The notes under the pieces were generated by a model. The model did not search any database. It was given only the letters and a program-made list of their open reading frames with translations, and had not been told where the DNA came from. 64,000 nucleotides of DNA. It comes from Allobosea robiniae (lineage in GTDB: Bacteria > Pseudomonadota > Alphaproteobacteria > Rhizobiales > Beijerinckiaceae). How positions within the stretch are numbered: position 1 is the stretch's first letter; the number at the start of each line of letters is the position of its first letter. The stretch is taken from positions 806,001 through 870,000 of the forward strand of contig NZ_FNBZ01000001.1 in the NCBI RefSeq assembly GCF_900102525.1. Reading direction: 5' to 3'. Both the position numbers and the translations under genes were made by a program. Of this stretch, positions 17,507 to 25,910 are shown piece by piece.

Positions 17507-18142
17507 ATGCGGCGGGAGCACTACAGATGGGCCATGCACTGGTTCGACAACGCCGATGCCATCGCCCCTGCCCTGCCCGCGATCTGGCTCGTCCGGACGG
17601 GCGTCAATCCGCGCAACCTGACCGAACGCGCGGCGCTGCGGCGCGGCACCGCGCGGCAGGTGCTGGCGCGCCAGCTGGGTTGCCGGGAAGACGATGTCGT
17701 CATCGATCACGACAAGGCCGGCCGGCCGCTCCTTGCCCTTCCTGAAACGCCAGGCCTTCACGTTTCGCTGGCGACGCGAGCCGGAGGGGTCGCCATCGGT
17801 CTGGCACAGCATCCGCTTGGGGTGGACGTTGAAAGCGTCGAGGCCAGGGCCATTGCGCCGCTCGACCTGCTGCATCCGGACGAGCGACGGTTTCTCGAGG
17901 CGACCGCCCCCTCCATTCGCCCCCTCGCCTTCGCCCGCCTCTGGGCCGCGAAGGAAGCCTATGTGAAGGCAATCGGCACTGGCTTCGTCCGGCCACCCGA
18001 GAGCTTTTGCGTCTCGCTGCCGTCAGAGACGCGCTTCAACGTCTTCGATCCGCTGTCGGGGACGGATCACCAGGGTGAGCTCCGTCTCATGAAAAACGGC
18101 GGCCAGGATGTCCTGGCCGCCGCTGCGATCGTTCTCGATTGA
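17507..18142 (+). CDS. 4'-phosphopantetheinyl transferase, Sfp type
   Basis: 211-residue Sfp/EntD-type transferase that attaches 4'-phosphopantetheine from coenzyme A to a Ser of carrier proteins. The magnesium and CoA-binding motifs are present: PLGVDVESVEAR and FARLWAAKEAYVKAIGTG. No polyketide or peptide synthetase is in the window, so it probably serves carrier proteins elsewhere. The ATG at 17507 has AGGA 9 bases upstream; 17534 is an alternative. Its last 50 coding bases contain the terminator hairpin of the convergent TerC operon. Confidence 0.88.
   Translation: MRREHYRWAMHWFDNADAIAPALPAIWLVRTGVNPRNLTERAALRRGTARQVLARQLGCREDDVVIDHDKAGRPLLALPETPGLHVSLATRAGGVAIGLAQHPLGVDVESVEARAIAPLDLLHPDERRFLEATAPSIRPLAFARLWAAKEAYVKAIGTGFVRPPESFCVSLPSETRFNVFDPLSGTDHQGELRLMKNGGQDVLAAAAIVLD
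18092..18121 (-). terminator. terminator of the TerC operon inside the convergent gene
   Basis: Perfect 11-base inverted repeat GGCGGCCAGGA/TCCTGGCCGCC (18098-18121). Read on the minus strand it is followed by a five-T run (18092-18096) and lies 30 bases past the TerC stop. It is wholly inside the 3' coding end of the phosphopantetheinyl transferase gene. Confidence 0.8.
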
Positions 18143-18151
18143 GCCTGAGGC

Positions 18152-18892
18152 TCAGCCCGGCTGGTCGGCCGGCTTCTTCTTCAGGACATAGCCGACGATG
18201 CAGACGAAGACCGCGCCGATCACCGCCGCCGCGTAGTGCGGCACATTCGCCGGGCCGATGCCGAGCGGGCTGACGTCGGTTGGAACCGGCACCACCCAGG
18301 TCGACCAGTTCGCCTGCAGCCAGCGCAGCACCGCGATGTCGCCGAGGATCATCTCGGCCGCGATCCAGCCGAGCAGCGCCGCGCCGAGCCAGACCAGGAT
18401 CGGGAAGCGCTCGATGATCGAGGTCAGGAGCTGGGCGCCCATGATGATCAGCGGGATCGAGAGCAGCAGGCCGAAAACGAAGAGCTCGACATGTCCACGC
18501 GAGGCGGCGGCAATGGCGATGACATTGTCCAGGCTCATCACCGCGTCGGCGATGGCGATGGTCCGCACGGCCTTCCAGAGGCTTTCGCTCGCCTCGATGT
18601 TACCATGCGCCTCCTCCTCGCCGACGGCGAGCTTGATCGCGATCCAGAACAGCAGGATGCCGCCGATCACCTTCAGATAGGGCACGCCGAGCAGATAGGT
18701 CACGACCAGCGCGAAGAGGATGCGCAGGCCGACCGCCGCACTGGCACCGAGCCAGATGCCGACCTTCCTGCGGTTCTCCGGCAGCGAGCGGCAGGCGAGC
18801 GCGATGACGATCGCGTTGTCGCCCGAGAGCAGCAGGTCGATCCAGATGATCTGCAGCAGCGATACCCAGAAGGTGGAGGAGGAAAAATCCAT
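18152..18892 (-). CDS. TerC family integral membrane protein (copy 1)
   Basis: 246-residue TerC-family protein of the YjbE type. Members related to Alx and MntP-associated TerC proteins export Mn2+ or supply metal to secreted enzymes. Six to seven helices are visible. Paired acidic motifs lie in helices at DLLLSGDNAIVIALACR and ADAVMSLDNVIAIAAA, the expected metal-path residues. The C-terminus is basic (YVLKKKPADQPG). It sits 27 bases downstream of a paralog of the same layout, at the end of a four-gene run. The cargo metal is inferred. Confidence 0.85.
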   Translation of the reverse strand: MDFSSSTFWVSLLQIIWIDLLLSGDNAIVIALACRSLPENRRKVGIWLGASAAVGLRILFALVVTYLLGVPYLKVIGGILLFWIAIKLAVGEEEAHGNIEASESLWKAVRTIAIADAVMSLDNVIAIAAASRGHVELFVFGLLLSIPLIIMGAQLLTSIIERFPILVWLGAALLGWIAAEMILGDIAVLRWLQANWSTWVVPVPTDVSPLGIGPANVPHYAAAVIGAVFVCIVGYVLKKKPADQPG

Positions 18893-18919
18893 CGTTGTTC
18901 TTGCCCTTTTGCCGGATGG

Positions 18920-19624
18920 TCAGTGGGCCGGATCGGGCCGGCGCGATTTGATGAGGTAGCCGAGGCCGACCACGAGCAGGGCGCCCAGGATCGCGGCCGG
19001 GTATTCCAGCTTGTGGAGCAGTTCCTCGCCGAAGCGGGCGATCAGCCAGGGGTCGCTCTCGAACATCTCGCCCGCGACCCAGCCCAGCAGCGCCGCACCG
19101 GCCCAGACCAGGATCGGGAAACGCGTCAGCAGGTTCGTGATCAGCGAGGCGCCGAGCACGATCAGCGGGATCGAGATGACGAGACCGGCGATCAGCAAGG
19201 GAATCGAATCCTTGGCGACGGCGGCAATCGCCAGCACGTTGTCGAGGCTCATGACGATGTCGGCGATGGCGACCGTCTGCACCGCCTTCCAGAGCTTGCT
19301 GCTGGCGGTGATCGAATCCTCGTCCTGACCTTCGTCCTCGACGATGAGCTTCACCGCGATCCAGATCAGCAGGCCGGCGCCGACGATGCGCAGGAAGGGC
19401 GTGTTGAGCAGCGAGGCGATCAGCACCGTGAAGAGGACGCGCAAGACCACTGCGACGCCAGCGCCGAGCGCGATGCCCTTGGTGCGCTGCGCCGGCGCCA
19501 GCGCCCGGCAGGCGAGCGCGATGACGACGGCGTTGTCGCCCGAGAGCACGATATTCAGCAGGATGATCTCGGCCAGCTTGCCCCAGACAAGCGGGTCGAC
19601 AATGGAAACCGACGACAAATCCAT
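18920..19624 (-). CDS. TerC family integral membrane protein (copy 2)
   Basis: 234-residue paralog of the adjacent TerC gene. It shares LNIVLSGDNAVVIALACR, then ADIVMSLDNVLAIAAVAKDS, and the region ITNLLTRFPILVWAGAALLG. It differs in loops and the C-terminus, so the duplication is not recent. It starts 30 bases after the dehydrogenase stop. D-malate and tartrate dehydrogenases use Mn2+, so a manganese exporter pair here may balance metal supply; that link is inference. Confidence 0.85.
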   Translation of the reverse strand: MDLSSVSIVDPLVWGKLAEIILLNIVLSGDNAVVIALACRALAPAQRTKGIALGAGVAVVLRVLFTVLIASLLNTPFLRIVGAGLLIWIAVKLIVEDEGQDEDSITASSKLWKAVQTVAIADIVMSLDNVLAIAAVAKDSIPLLIAGLVISIPLIVLGASLITNLLTRFPILVWAGAALLGWVAGEMFESDPWLIARFGEELLHKLEYPAAILGALLVVGLGYLIKSRRPDPAH

Positions 19625-19654
19625 GTCTTCAAACCTTTAAGTTCAAATTCCTGC

Positions 19655-20731
19655 TCAAAGCGCCTGCTCGACCGCCTTGCCGGCGGCTTCGGTACCCAGC
19701 GTGCCGCCAAGATCCCGCGTGCGGGTCCGGGCATCGCCGAGCGCGCGCTCGATCGCGGCCTCGATGCCCTTCGCCGCCTCGTGCTCGCCGAGATGGTCGA
19801 GCATCATCGCACCCGACCAGATCATGCCGACGGGATTGGCGATGCCCTGCCCGGCAATATCGGGCGCCGAGCCATGGACGGGCTCGAACAGCGAGGGATG
19901 ATCGCCGGTTGGATTGATGTTGCCGGAGGGCGCGATGCCGATCGTGCCGGTGCAGGCCGGGCCGAGATCGGAGAGGATATCGCCGAAGAGGTTGGAGGCG
20001 ACGACGACGTCGAAGCGGTCCGGATTGAGCACGAAATGCGCGGTCAGGATATCGATATGGTACTGGTCGACGGCGATATTCGGATAGCTCTTCGCCATCT
20101 CCTTCACCCGTTCGTCCCAGTAGGGCATGGTGATCGAGATGCCGTTCGACTTGGTGGCCGAAGTCAGCTTCTTGCGCGGGCGGCGCTGCGCCAGCTCGAA
20201 AGCGTATTTCAGCACGCGGTCGACGCCGACGCGGCTCATCACCGTCTCCTGGATGACGATCTCGCGCTCGGTGCCGGCATACATGCGCCCGCCGACCGAG
20301 GAATACTCGCCCTCGGTGTTCTCGCGCACGACGAAGAAGTCGATATCACCGGGCTTGCGATTGGCGAGCGGGCCGGGAACGCCCGGCATCAGGCGGACGG
20401 GGCGCAGGTTGACGTACTGGTCGAACTCGCGCCGGAACAGCAGCAGCGAGCCCCAGAGCGAGACATGGTCCGGCACCTGCTGGGGCATGCCGACGGCGCC
20501 GAAATAGATCGCGTCATGGCCGCCGATCTTCTCTTTCCAGTCGTCGGGCAGCATCTTGCCATGCTTGGCGTAGTAGTCGCAGGAGGAGAAATCGAACTGG
20601 TCGAGGCGCAGCTCGAAGCCGTATTTCTTCGAAGCGGCCTCGAGCACCCGCAGGCCCTCGGGCATGACCTCCTTGCCGATGCCATCGCCGGGGATCACGG
20701 CGATGCGGTAAACGCGGTTGGTCCCGGTCAT
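19655..20731 (-). CDS. tartrate/D-malate dehydrogenase family protein
   Basis: 358-residue NAD-dependent beta-decarboxylating dehydrogenase of the isopropylmalate/isocitrate family. The N-terminal IAVIPGDGIGKEVMPEGLRV, the stretch SLWGSLLLFRREFDQYVNLR and the metal-binding SNLFGDILSDLGPACTG match tartrate dehydrogenase/decarboxylase (TtuC) and D-malate dehydrogenase (DmlA). These oxidise D-malate or tartrate with Mn2+ and NAD. Its start overlaps the stop of the upstream dehalogenase-like gene by 4 bases (ATGA), and two TerC genes follow. D-malate and tartrate cannot be told apart by reading alone. Confidence 0.88.
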   Translation of the reverse strand: MTGTNRVYRIAVIPGDGIGKEVMPEGLRVLEAASKKYGFELRLDQFDFSSCDYYAKHGKMLPDDWKEKIGGHDAIYFGAVGMPQQVPDHVSLWGSLLLFRREFDQYVNLRPVRLMPGVPGPLANRKPGDIDFFVVRENTEGEYSSVGGRMYAGTEREIVIQETVMSRVGVDRVLKYAFELAQRRPRKKLTSATKSNGISITMPYWDERVKEMAKSYPNIAVDQYHIDILTAHFVLNPDRFDVVVASNLFGDILSDLGPACTGTIGIAPSGNINPTGDHPSLFEPVHGSAPDIAGQGIANPVGMIWSGAMMLDHLGEHEAAKGIEAAIERALGDARTRTRDLGGTLGTEAAGKAVEQAL

Positions 20732-21630
20732 GCGGTTTCTCCGAAGAAGGCCTTGAACTCCGCGGCGACGAGATCGGGGACCTCCTCCGCGAGATAGTGA
20801 CCACCCGGCAAGGCATGGCCGTGCACATCCTGCGCACGCTCGCGCCACAAGGCCAGAGGGTCGAAGCATTTCCCGATGATGCCGCGCTCGCCCCACAGCG
20901 CCAGCAGCGGACAGGCGAGCTTTCTGCCGCCATCGGCATCGTCATGGGCGATGTCGATCGTCGCCGCCGCGCGATAATCCTCGCAGCTCGCATGGATCAT
21001 CGCAGGATCGCGGAAGCAGCGCAGATATTCGGCAAGCGCCTCCGGCTCGAACAGACGCATGTCCGAGGCGCGCCGGCTCGTCCAGTAGAAATCCGGATCG
21101 CTCTCGATCATGCGCTCCGGCATCGGCGCGGGCTGGATCAGGAAGAACCAGTGCCAGTAGCCGCGGGCGAAGGCATCGGTGGTGTTGCGATACATCTCGC
21201 GCGTCGGCGCGATGTCGAGGGTCGCAAGCTTCAGCACGCGCTCGCCATGGTCGAGCGCCAGACGATGCGCGACGCGGGCGCCGCGGTCATGCGAGCCGAC
21301 GAAGAAGCGCTCATGCCCCAGCGCGCTCATGACCTCTGACATGTCCTGCGCCATGGCGCGCTTCGAATAGGGCGCGTGATCGGGGGCGGTCGGCGGCTTG
21401 TCGGAATCGCCGTAGCCGCGCAGGTCGGGGCAGATCAGGGTGTAACGCTCGGCCAGCAGCGGGGCGACCCGGCGCCACATGATGTGCGTCTGCGGATAGC
21501 CGTGCAGCAGCAGCAGCGGCGGCCCCTCCCCGCCCGCCCGCACGCGAATCCGCGCGCCCGACGTCTGAACGTCGAGCAGGCGAAAACCGGAGAACAGATT
21601 GTCCGTGGCGGGACGTTCGGTGAGAACCAT
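20728..21630 (-). CDS. alpha/beta hydrolase, haloacetate (fluoroacetate) dehalogenase-like
   Basis: 300-residue alpha/beta hydrolase. Every residue that defines fluoroacetate dehalogenase appears in order: nucleophile Asp115 with Arg116 and Arg119 (GSHDRGARV), acid Asp139 (ATLDIAPT), the halide-binding pair His160-Trp161 (GYWHWFFLIQP), Tyr219, and catalytic His278 (PGGHYLAEE). Length equals that of characterised enzymes of about 302 residues. These hydrolyse haloacetates to glycolate and halide. An in-frame TTG at 21648 is possible, but ATG 21630 is preferred. It is the first gene of a run with a D-malate/tartrate-type dehydrogenase and two TerC genes. Epoxide hydrolases share the fold, but the Asp-Arg-Arg signature argues against them. 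Confidence 0.85.
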   Translation of the reverse strand: MVLTERPATDNLFSGFRLLDVQTSGARIRVRAGGEGPPLLLLHGYPQTHIMWRRVAPLLAERYTLICPDLRGYGDSDKPPTAPDHAPYSKRAMAQDMSEVMSALGHERFFVGSHDRGARVAHRLALDHGERVLKLATLDIAPTREMYRNTTDAFARGYWHWFFLIQPAPMPERMIESDPDFYWTSRRASDMRLFEPEALAEYLRCFRDPAMIHASCEDYRAAATIDIAHDDADGGRKLACPLLALWGERGIIGKCFDPLALWRERAQDVHGHALPGGHYLAEEVPDLVAAEFKAFFGETA

Positions 21631-21740
21631 AGGACCGCGAAGATGCAAGAATGCGTCAGCGCTTACCCCGAAAGCGCAGGGATTTCGCGCACGGATTATT
21701 ACACAATCCTGATCAATGGTGGGAAGGGCGCCCCGCGCCG

Positions 21741-21846
21741 CGTCATTCTCGGGCGCCGCGAAGCAGTAACCCGAGAATCTCCGGCCGAAACGAGCGCGGG
21801 AGCCTCATCCGGCACGGGATGCTCGGGTCAGGCCCGAGCATGACGC
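21741..21846. repeat. composite palindromic intergenic repeat
   Basis: Two hairpins about 40 bases apart. The first pairs ATTCTCGGG (21745-21753) with CCCGAGAAT (21770-21778). The second is ATGCTCGGG, TCAGG, CCCGAGCAT (21819-21841). The ends are also similar as inverted copies (CGTCAT and ATGACGCG). This resembles the dispersed intergenic palindromes of Rhizobiales genomes. It fills the gap between the dehalogenase-like gene and pheT and may act as the pheT terminator. Confidence 0.6.
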
Positions 21847-21865
21847 GCGTTATTGGATGACGCTG

Positions 21866-24289
21866 TCAGCCCCGCAGCGTCGCGCCGTAGCGCTTGCCGA
21901 TCTCGGCGACGATCTTGCTGCCGACGGCTTCGATCTCGGCCTCGGTCAGCGTCTTCTCGGTCGGCTGCAGCGTGACCGCCAGCGCGACCGACTTCTTGCC
22001 GGCCTCGACGCCCGCGCCTTCATATAGATCGAAGACACCGACATTGGCGATCAGCGCGCGGTCGGTGCCCTGCGCCGTCTTGACCATGTCGCCGGCCGCC
22101 ACCGCCTTGTCGACGATGAAGGCGAAGTCGCGCGTCACCGGCTGGAAGTCGGACAGCGCGAGCTTCGGCTTGACCTTGGTCGGCTTGGCCTTGGGCAGCG
22201 GCAGCACGTCGAGATGAATCTCGAAGGCGACCAGCGGCCCCTTCACGTCGAGCGCCTTGAGGATCTTGGGATGAACCTCGCCGAAGGCACCGATGACGCC
22301 CTTGGGGCCGAACTGGAGCGTGGCCGAGCGGCCGGGATGGGCCCAGGCCGGACCGCCGGCGACAATCTGGAGACCGCCGGTCGGAATGCCGAGCCCCGAG
22401 AGCAGGCCGAGCACGTCCGCCTTGGCATCGAACAGGTCGACGGGCTTGGCGCCACCATCCCAGCGGCGGCCGACGCCGTCGAGACGGGCACTGCCGCGGC
22501 GCAGGCCAGCCGCCGCGATGAGCTGGCCTTCCGGCTCGTCGCTCTTGAAGATCTGGCCGACCTCGAACAGCGCGACATCGGGATAGCCGCGATCGGCGTT
22601 GCTCTGTGCGCCGCGGATCAGGCCCGGCAGCAGCGAGGGGCGCATGTCCGAGAGATCGGCTGCGATCGGGTTGGCGAGCGCGAGCCTGGGCGAACCACCG
22701 CCGAAGAGCTTGGCCTGATCATGCGAGATGAAGGACCAGGTCACGGCCTCGACGAGGCCGCGCGCCGCAAGCGTGCGCTTGGCGATGCGCGTGCGCTTCT
22801 GCAGCACGGTGAGCACCGGCTTGATCACCTCGCCCTTGATGCGCGGCAGCGGCGTCGAGGCGACGCGATCGAGGCCGGCGATACGCACGATCTCCTCGAC
22901 GAGATCGGCCTTGCCGCCGACATCGGCACGCCAGGACGGCGGCGCCACCTTGACGCGGTCGCCAGCGCCCGAGACATGGAAGCCGAGCGAGGTCAGCGCC
23001 AGTTTCATTTCCGCCTGCGGCAGCTCCAGCCCCGTCAGGCGCTTGACCTCGGACCAGGGGAAGTCGATCGCGCCGGGGCTATCCGGCAGGTCGCCGACGA
23101 ACTCCATCTCGGACGCTTCGCCGCCGCAGAGCTCGATCACCAGCGCGGTCGCGAGGTCGAGGCCGGGGCGTGTGAAATCGGGATCGACGCCGCGCTCGAA
23201 GCGATAGCGCGCATCCGAATTGATGCCGAGCGCGCGGCCGGAGCGGGCGGTGTTCAGCGTGTCCCAGAGCGCGCTCTCGATCAGCACGTCGGTGGTCGCC
23301 TCGCTGCTGCCCGAGGCTTCGCCGCCCATGATGCCGGCAAGCGATTCAACGCCATGCTCGTCGGCGATGACGACCTGCTCGTCGGTCAGCGTATAGGTCT
23401 TGCCATCGAGGGCGAGGATGGTCTCGCCGGGCTTCGCGCGGCGCACCGTGAGGTTGCCCTTCACCTTGGCGGCGTCGAAGACATGCAGCGGCCGGTTGCG
23501 GTCGAGCGTCATGAAATTGGTGATGTCGACCAGCGCGTTGATGGGGCGTAAGCCCACGGCGCGCAGGCGCGCCTGCAGCCAGTCCGGCGAGGGGCCGTTC
23601 CTGACGCCCCGCACCAGGCGCAGCGCGAAGGCCGGGCAGAGCTTCCGGTCTTCCTCGGCGAAGTCGAGGGTGACCTTGACCGGGCATGGGAAGGAGCCGC
23701 GCACCGGCTGGATGACCTGCGACTTGAGCTTGCCGATACCGGCGGCAGCAAGGTCGCGGGCAATGCCCGCGACGCCGAGCGCATCGGCGCGGTTCGGCGT
23801 CACCGCGATCTCGATCACGGCATCGTCGAGCCCGGCATAGGGAGCGTAGGGCTGGCCGACCGGCGCATCGGCTGGCAAATCGATGATGCCGTCGTGATCA
23901 TCGGAGAGCTCGAGCTCGGCTTCCGAGACCAGCATGCCGTTCGATTCGATGCCGCGGATCACGCCCTTGCCGAGCGTGACCTTCTTGCCGGGGATATAGC
24001 TGCCCGGGGGGGAAAACACGCCCTTCATGCCGGTGCGGGCATTCGGCGCGCCGCAGACGACCTGAACGGGTTCGCCCGCGCCGGTATCGACCATGCAGAC
24101 GCGTAGGCGATCGGCATTCGGATGCTGCTTCGCCTCGATGACATAGGCGATGGTGAAGGCCGAAAGCGCGGCGGCGCGATCCTCGATCGCCTCGACCTCG
24201 AGGCCGACGCGGGTCAGGGCATCCGTGATCTCCGTAACGGAGGCGTCGGTATCGAGATGCTCTTTGAGCCAGGAAATCGTGAACTTCAT
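21866..24289 (-). CDS. pheT: phenylalanine-tRNA ligase beta subunit
   Basis: 807-residue beta chain of the (alpha-beta)2 phenylalanyl-tRNA synthetase. The N-terminus is typical ([20 protein letters not shown]). A tRNA-binding OB fold follows ([20 protein letters not shown]), then the B3/B4 editing module, B5, and a C-terminal ferredoxin-like anticodon-binding domain. Length is normal. The start overlaps the stop of the ASCH gene by 4 bases (ATGA). Unlike the usual adjacent pheST pair, pheS lies upstream beyond two other genes. Confidence 0.97.
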   Translation of the reverse strand: MKFTISWLKEHLDTDASVTEITDALTRVGLEVEAIEDRAAALSAFTIAYVIEAKQHPNADRLRVCMVDTGAGEPVQVVCGAPNARTGMKGVFSPPGSYIPGKKVTLGKGVIRGIESNGMLVSEAELELSDDHDGIIDLPADAPVGQPYAPYAGLDDAVIEIAVTPNRADALGVAGIARDLAAAGIGKLKSQVIQPVRGSFPCPVKVTLDFAEEDRKLCPAFALRLVRGVRNGPSPDWLQARLRAVGLRPINALVDITNFMTLDRNRPLHVFDAAKVKGNLTVRRAKPGETILALDGKTYTLTDEQVVIADEHGVESLAGIMGGEASGSSEATTDVLIESALWDTLNTARSGRALGINSDARYRFERGVDPDFTRPGLDLATALVIELCGGEASEMEFVGDLPDSPGAIDFPWSEVKRLTGLELPQAEMKLALTSLGFHVSGAGDRVKVAPPSWRADVGGKADLVEEIVRIAGLDRVASTPLPRIKGEVIKPVLTVLQKRTRIAKRTLAARGLVEAVTWSFISHDQAKLFGGGSPRLALANPIAADLSDMRPSLLPGLIRGAQSNADRGYPDVALFEVGQIFKSDEPEGQLIAAAGLRRGSARLDGVGRRWDGGAKPVDLFDAKADVLGLLSGLGIPTGGLQIVAGGPAWAHPGRSATLQFGPKGVIGAFGEVHPKILKALDVKGPLVAFEIHLDVLPLPKAKPTKVKPKLALSDFQPVTRDFAFIVDKAVAAGDMVKTAQGTDRALIANVGVFDLYEGAGVEAGKKSVALAVTLQPTEKTLTEAEIEAVGSKIVAEIGKRYGATLRG

Positions 24290-24711
24290 GCGTCTACGTC
24301 CATCGGGGCGAGCACTTCCACCAGACGGAAGCGTTCGCAAAGCAAGGGCATGTCGGGGCTGAAGACACCGATGCGCCGAAAATAGGTTTCGTGGGCGTCC
24401 CGCCAGAAGGCCAGGGAGCGGTCGCCCTCCCCTTCGTCGAAGGCGAAGGCCTCGTCAACTTCGTCGAAGCGCCGCTCGATGAGTTCGAGCGTCTCGATGA
24501 CGCAGACGGCCCGTCCGGTGCCGTCGAGCACGACCCAAAGCTCGTTCAGCTTCGGGCAATCGGGCGCATCGAGCGTGTTCACCGTCGCGATCTTGCGGCC
24601 GCTGACGACCAGCGCCGCGAGTTCGGTCGCCAGCTCCGGACTGTCGCCGAAGGAAAAGCTCGGGCAGCCGCGATAGCGCTCCGGCAGGGACGCGATCAGG
24701 TCAGTGGCCAT
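24286..24711 (-). CDS. ASCH domain protein
   Basis: 141-residue protein with an ASCH fold (about 30-125), an RNA-binding PUA-like beta barrel. Visible features are [20 protein letters not shown], then [20 protein letters not shown] and [20 protein letters not shown]. Members are thought to bind RNA; a few hydrolyse N4-acylcytidines. It overlaps the glycosyltransferase upstream by 11 bases and pheT downstream by 4, so translation is tightly coupled. Lying between pheS and pheT, a role touching tRNA or translation is attractive but unproven. Confidence 0.82.
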   Translation of the reverse strand: MATDLIASLPERYRGCPSFSFGDSPELATELAALVVSGRKIATVNTLDAPDCPKLNELWVVLDGTGRAVCVIETLELIERRFDEVDEAFAFDEGEGDRSLAFWRDAHETYFRRIGVFSPDMPLLCERFRLVEVLAPMDVDA

Positions 24712-25882
24712 CGCGCCCTGCCTGTGCCGGTGCAGCCGGCACCGCATCGTTGAGCTTGTTGGCGCCGTCGGTGCGGATCTTCATCGCGTTGCCGCGCCAG
24801 CTCACCTCGCCCCCGACGAAGGCATAAACCCAGATGCCGGGAAAGGTGATGTCGCGCGCCAGCATGGCGAAGGGCGAACGCCAGTTCAGGAACCAGCCAA
24901 CGCTGGCCGAGAGCACGATATCTCCGGCATACCAGACCAGCAGCACGAGCAACGGCGCCAGCCAGACCGGCAGGCCGAGAGCGGAAGCCCCGAAAACGGC
25001 CAGCAGAGCCGCCAGGAAGGGCGTGGCCAGAATTTCCAGCGCAAAGAAGGGCAGGAAGGTCACGCGACGGAGCCGCGCCCAGCGGAACTGGCGCTGCACG
25101 GCGTCCCTCAATCGGCGCCGGCCAAGCGGCTGCTCGAAGGGCTGGCCGACGAGATGGACCTGCCGGCCGGTATTGCGCACCAGCTTGGTCGAGGCCGCGT
25201 CCTCGGCGATCTCGGCGCCGAGCGCGGCGATGCCGCCGTTCGCGTCGAGGAAGGGCTTGTTCCAGAGCATCGACTTGCCCTGCGCGAAGCCGAGGCCCAG
25301 CGCCTCGCCGACATATTGCCAGCGCGCCTGGAAGGCGTTGAGGAAGGCGCATTCGACTTCGGCGCCGAAGCATGCCGGCCGGGAACCGGCCGGCGTCGAG
25401 CAGACCAGACCGGTCGTCGGCTGCCAGGCGGCCAGCATGCGCTGGATATAGTCCTTCGGCATCAGCACGTTGGAATCCGCGAGGATGACCCAGTCGGTCG
25501 TTGCTGCCTCCCAGCCGCGCACGCAGTTGTTGAGCTTGGGGTTGGCGCTGACGGGTACGTCGCCAACGATCAGGCGGATCTTCTCCGCGCCGTGGATGCC
25601 GATCAATTCCTCGATCAGCGGGATGATCGGGTCATGCGCGTCGGCGACGCAGAAGATCGTGCTGTAGCGGGGATAGTCGAGTTCGAGACCGGAGACGGCC
25701 GTCTCGCGGCTGAAGGCCTCGATGCCGCGCACCGGACGGACGATGGTGACCGGCGGCAAGGTATCGAGCAGGGCCGAGCCTTGCAGGGGCCGGCGCAGCC
25801 GCCAGAGCGCAATGGCCTGGCTGACCAGGTTCATCGCGACCAGCAGCACGGCAATCGCCGCCGCCCAGCCCGCAGGCGTCAT
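24701..25882 (-). CDS. ceramide glucosyltransferase-like GT21 membrane enzyme
   Basis: 393-residue processive-type glycosyltransferase. An N-terminal helix is followed by a GT-A domain with PPVTIVRPVRGIEAFSRETA, VGDVPVSANPKLNNCVRGWE, ADSNVLMPKDYIQRM and the QFRWARL (Q-x-x-R-W) motif. Several C-terminal helices follow. This is the pattern of ceramide glucosyltransferases and bacterial HpnI-like enzymes, which put a sugar on a lipid. The end overlaps the ASCH gene by 11 bases and the start is 28 bases after pheS. The lipid acceptor is unknown. Confidence 0.83.
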   Translation of the reverse strand: MTPAGWAAAIAVLLVAMNLVSQAIALWRLRRPLQGSALLDTLPPVTIVRPVRGIEAFSRETAVSGLELDYPRYSTIFCVADAHDPIIPLIEELIGIHGAEKIRLIVGDVPVSANPKLNNCVRGWEAATTDWVILADSNVLMPKDYIQRMLAAWQPTTGLVCSTPAGSRPACFGAEVECAFLNAFQARWQYVGEALGLGFAQGKSMLWNKPFLDANGGIAALGAEIAEDAASTKLVRNTGRQVHLVGQPFEQPLGRRRLRDAVQRQFRWARLRRVTFLPFFALEILATPFLAALLAVFGASALGLPVWLAPLLVLLVWYAGDIVLSASVGWFLNWRSPFAMLARDITFPGIWVYAFVGGEVSWRGNAMKIRTDGANKLNDAVPAAPAQAGRDGH

Positions 25883-25910
25883 CGCGCCCTCCCCTGTCCG
25901 GCCCGTGCCG

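Noticed and set aside
19625-19654. Possible yybP-ykoY (manganese) riboswitch before the TerC genes
   Set aside because: The gap is only 30 bases, far too short for the riboswitch, and nothing similar is seen upstream of the first gene of the run.
18236-20797. Very long plus-strand open frame (853 codons) antisense to the TerC and dehydrogenase genes
   Set aside because: It is a GC-rich antisense shadow, rich in Arg, Asp, Ala and Gln without any recognisable domain. The minus-strand genes under it are clear family members.
21650-21843. Short plus-strand frames between the dehalogenase-like gene and pheT
   Set aside because: They run through the palindromic repeat, lack ribosome sites and have no recognisable product.
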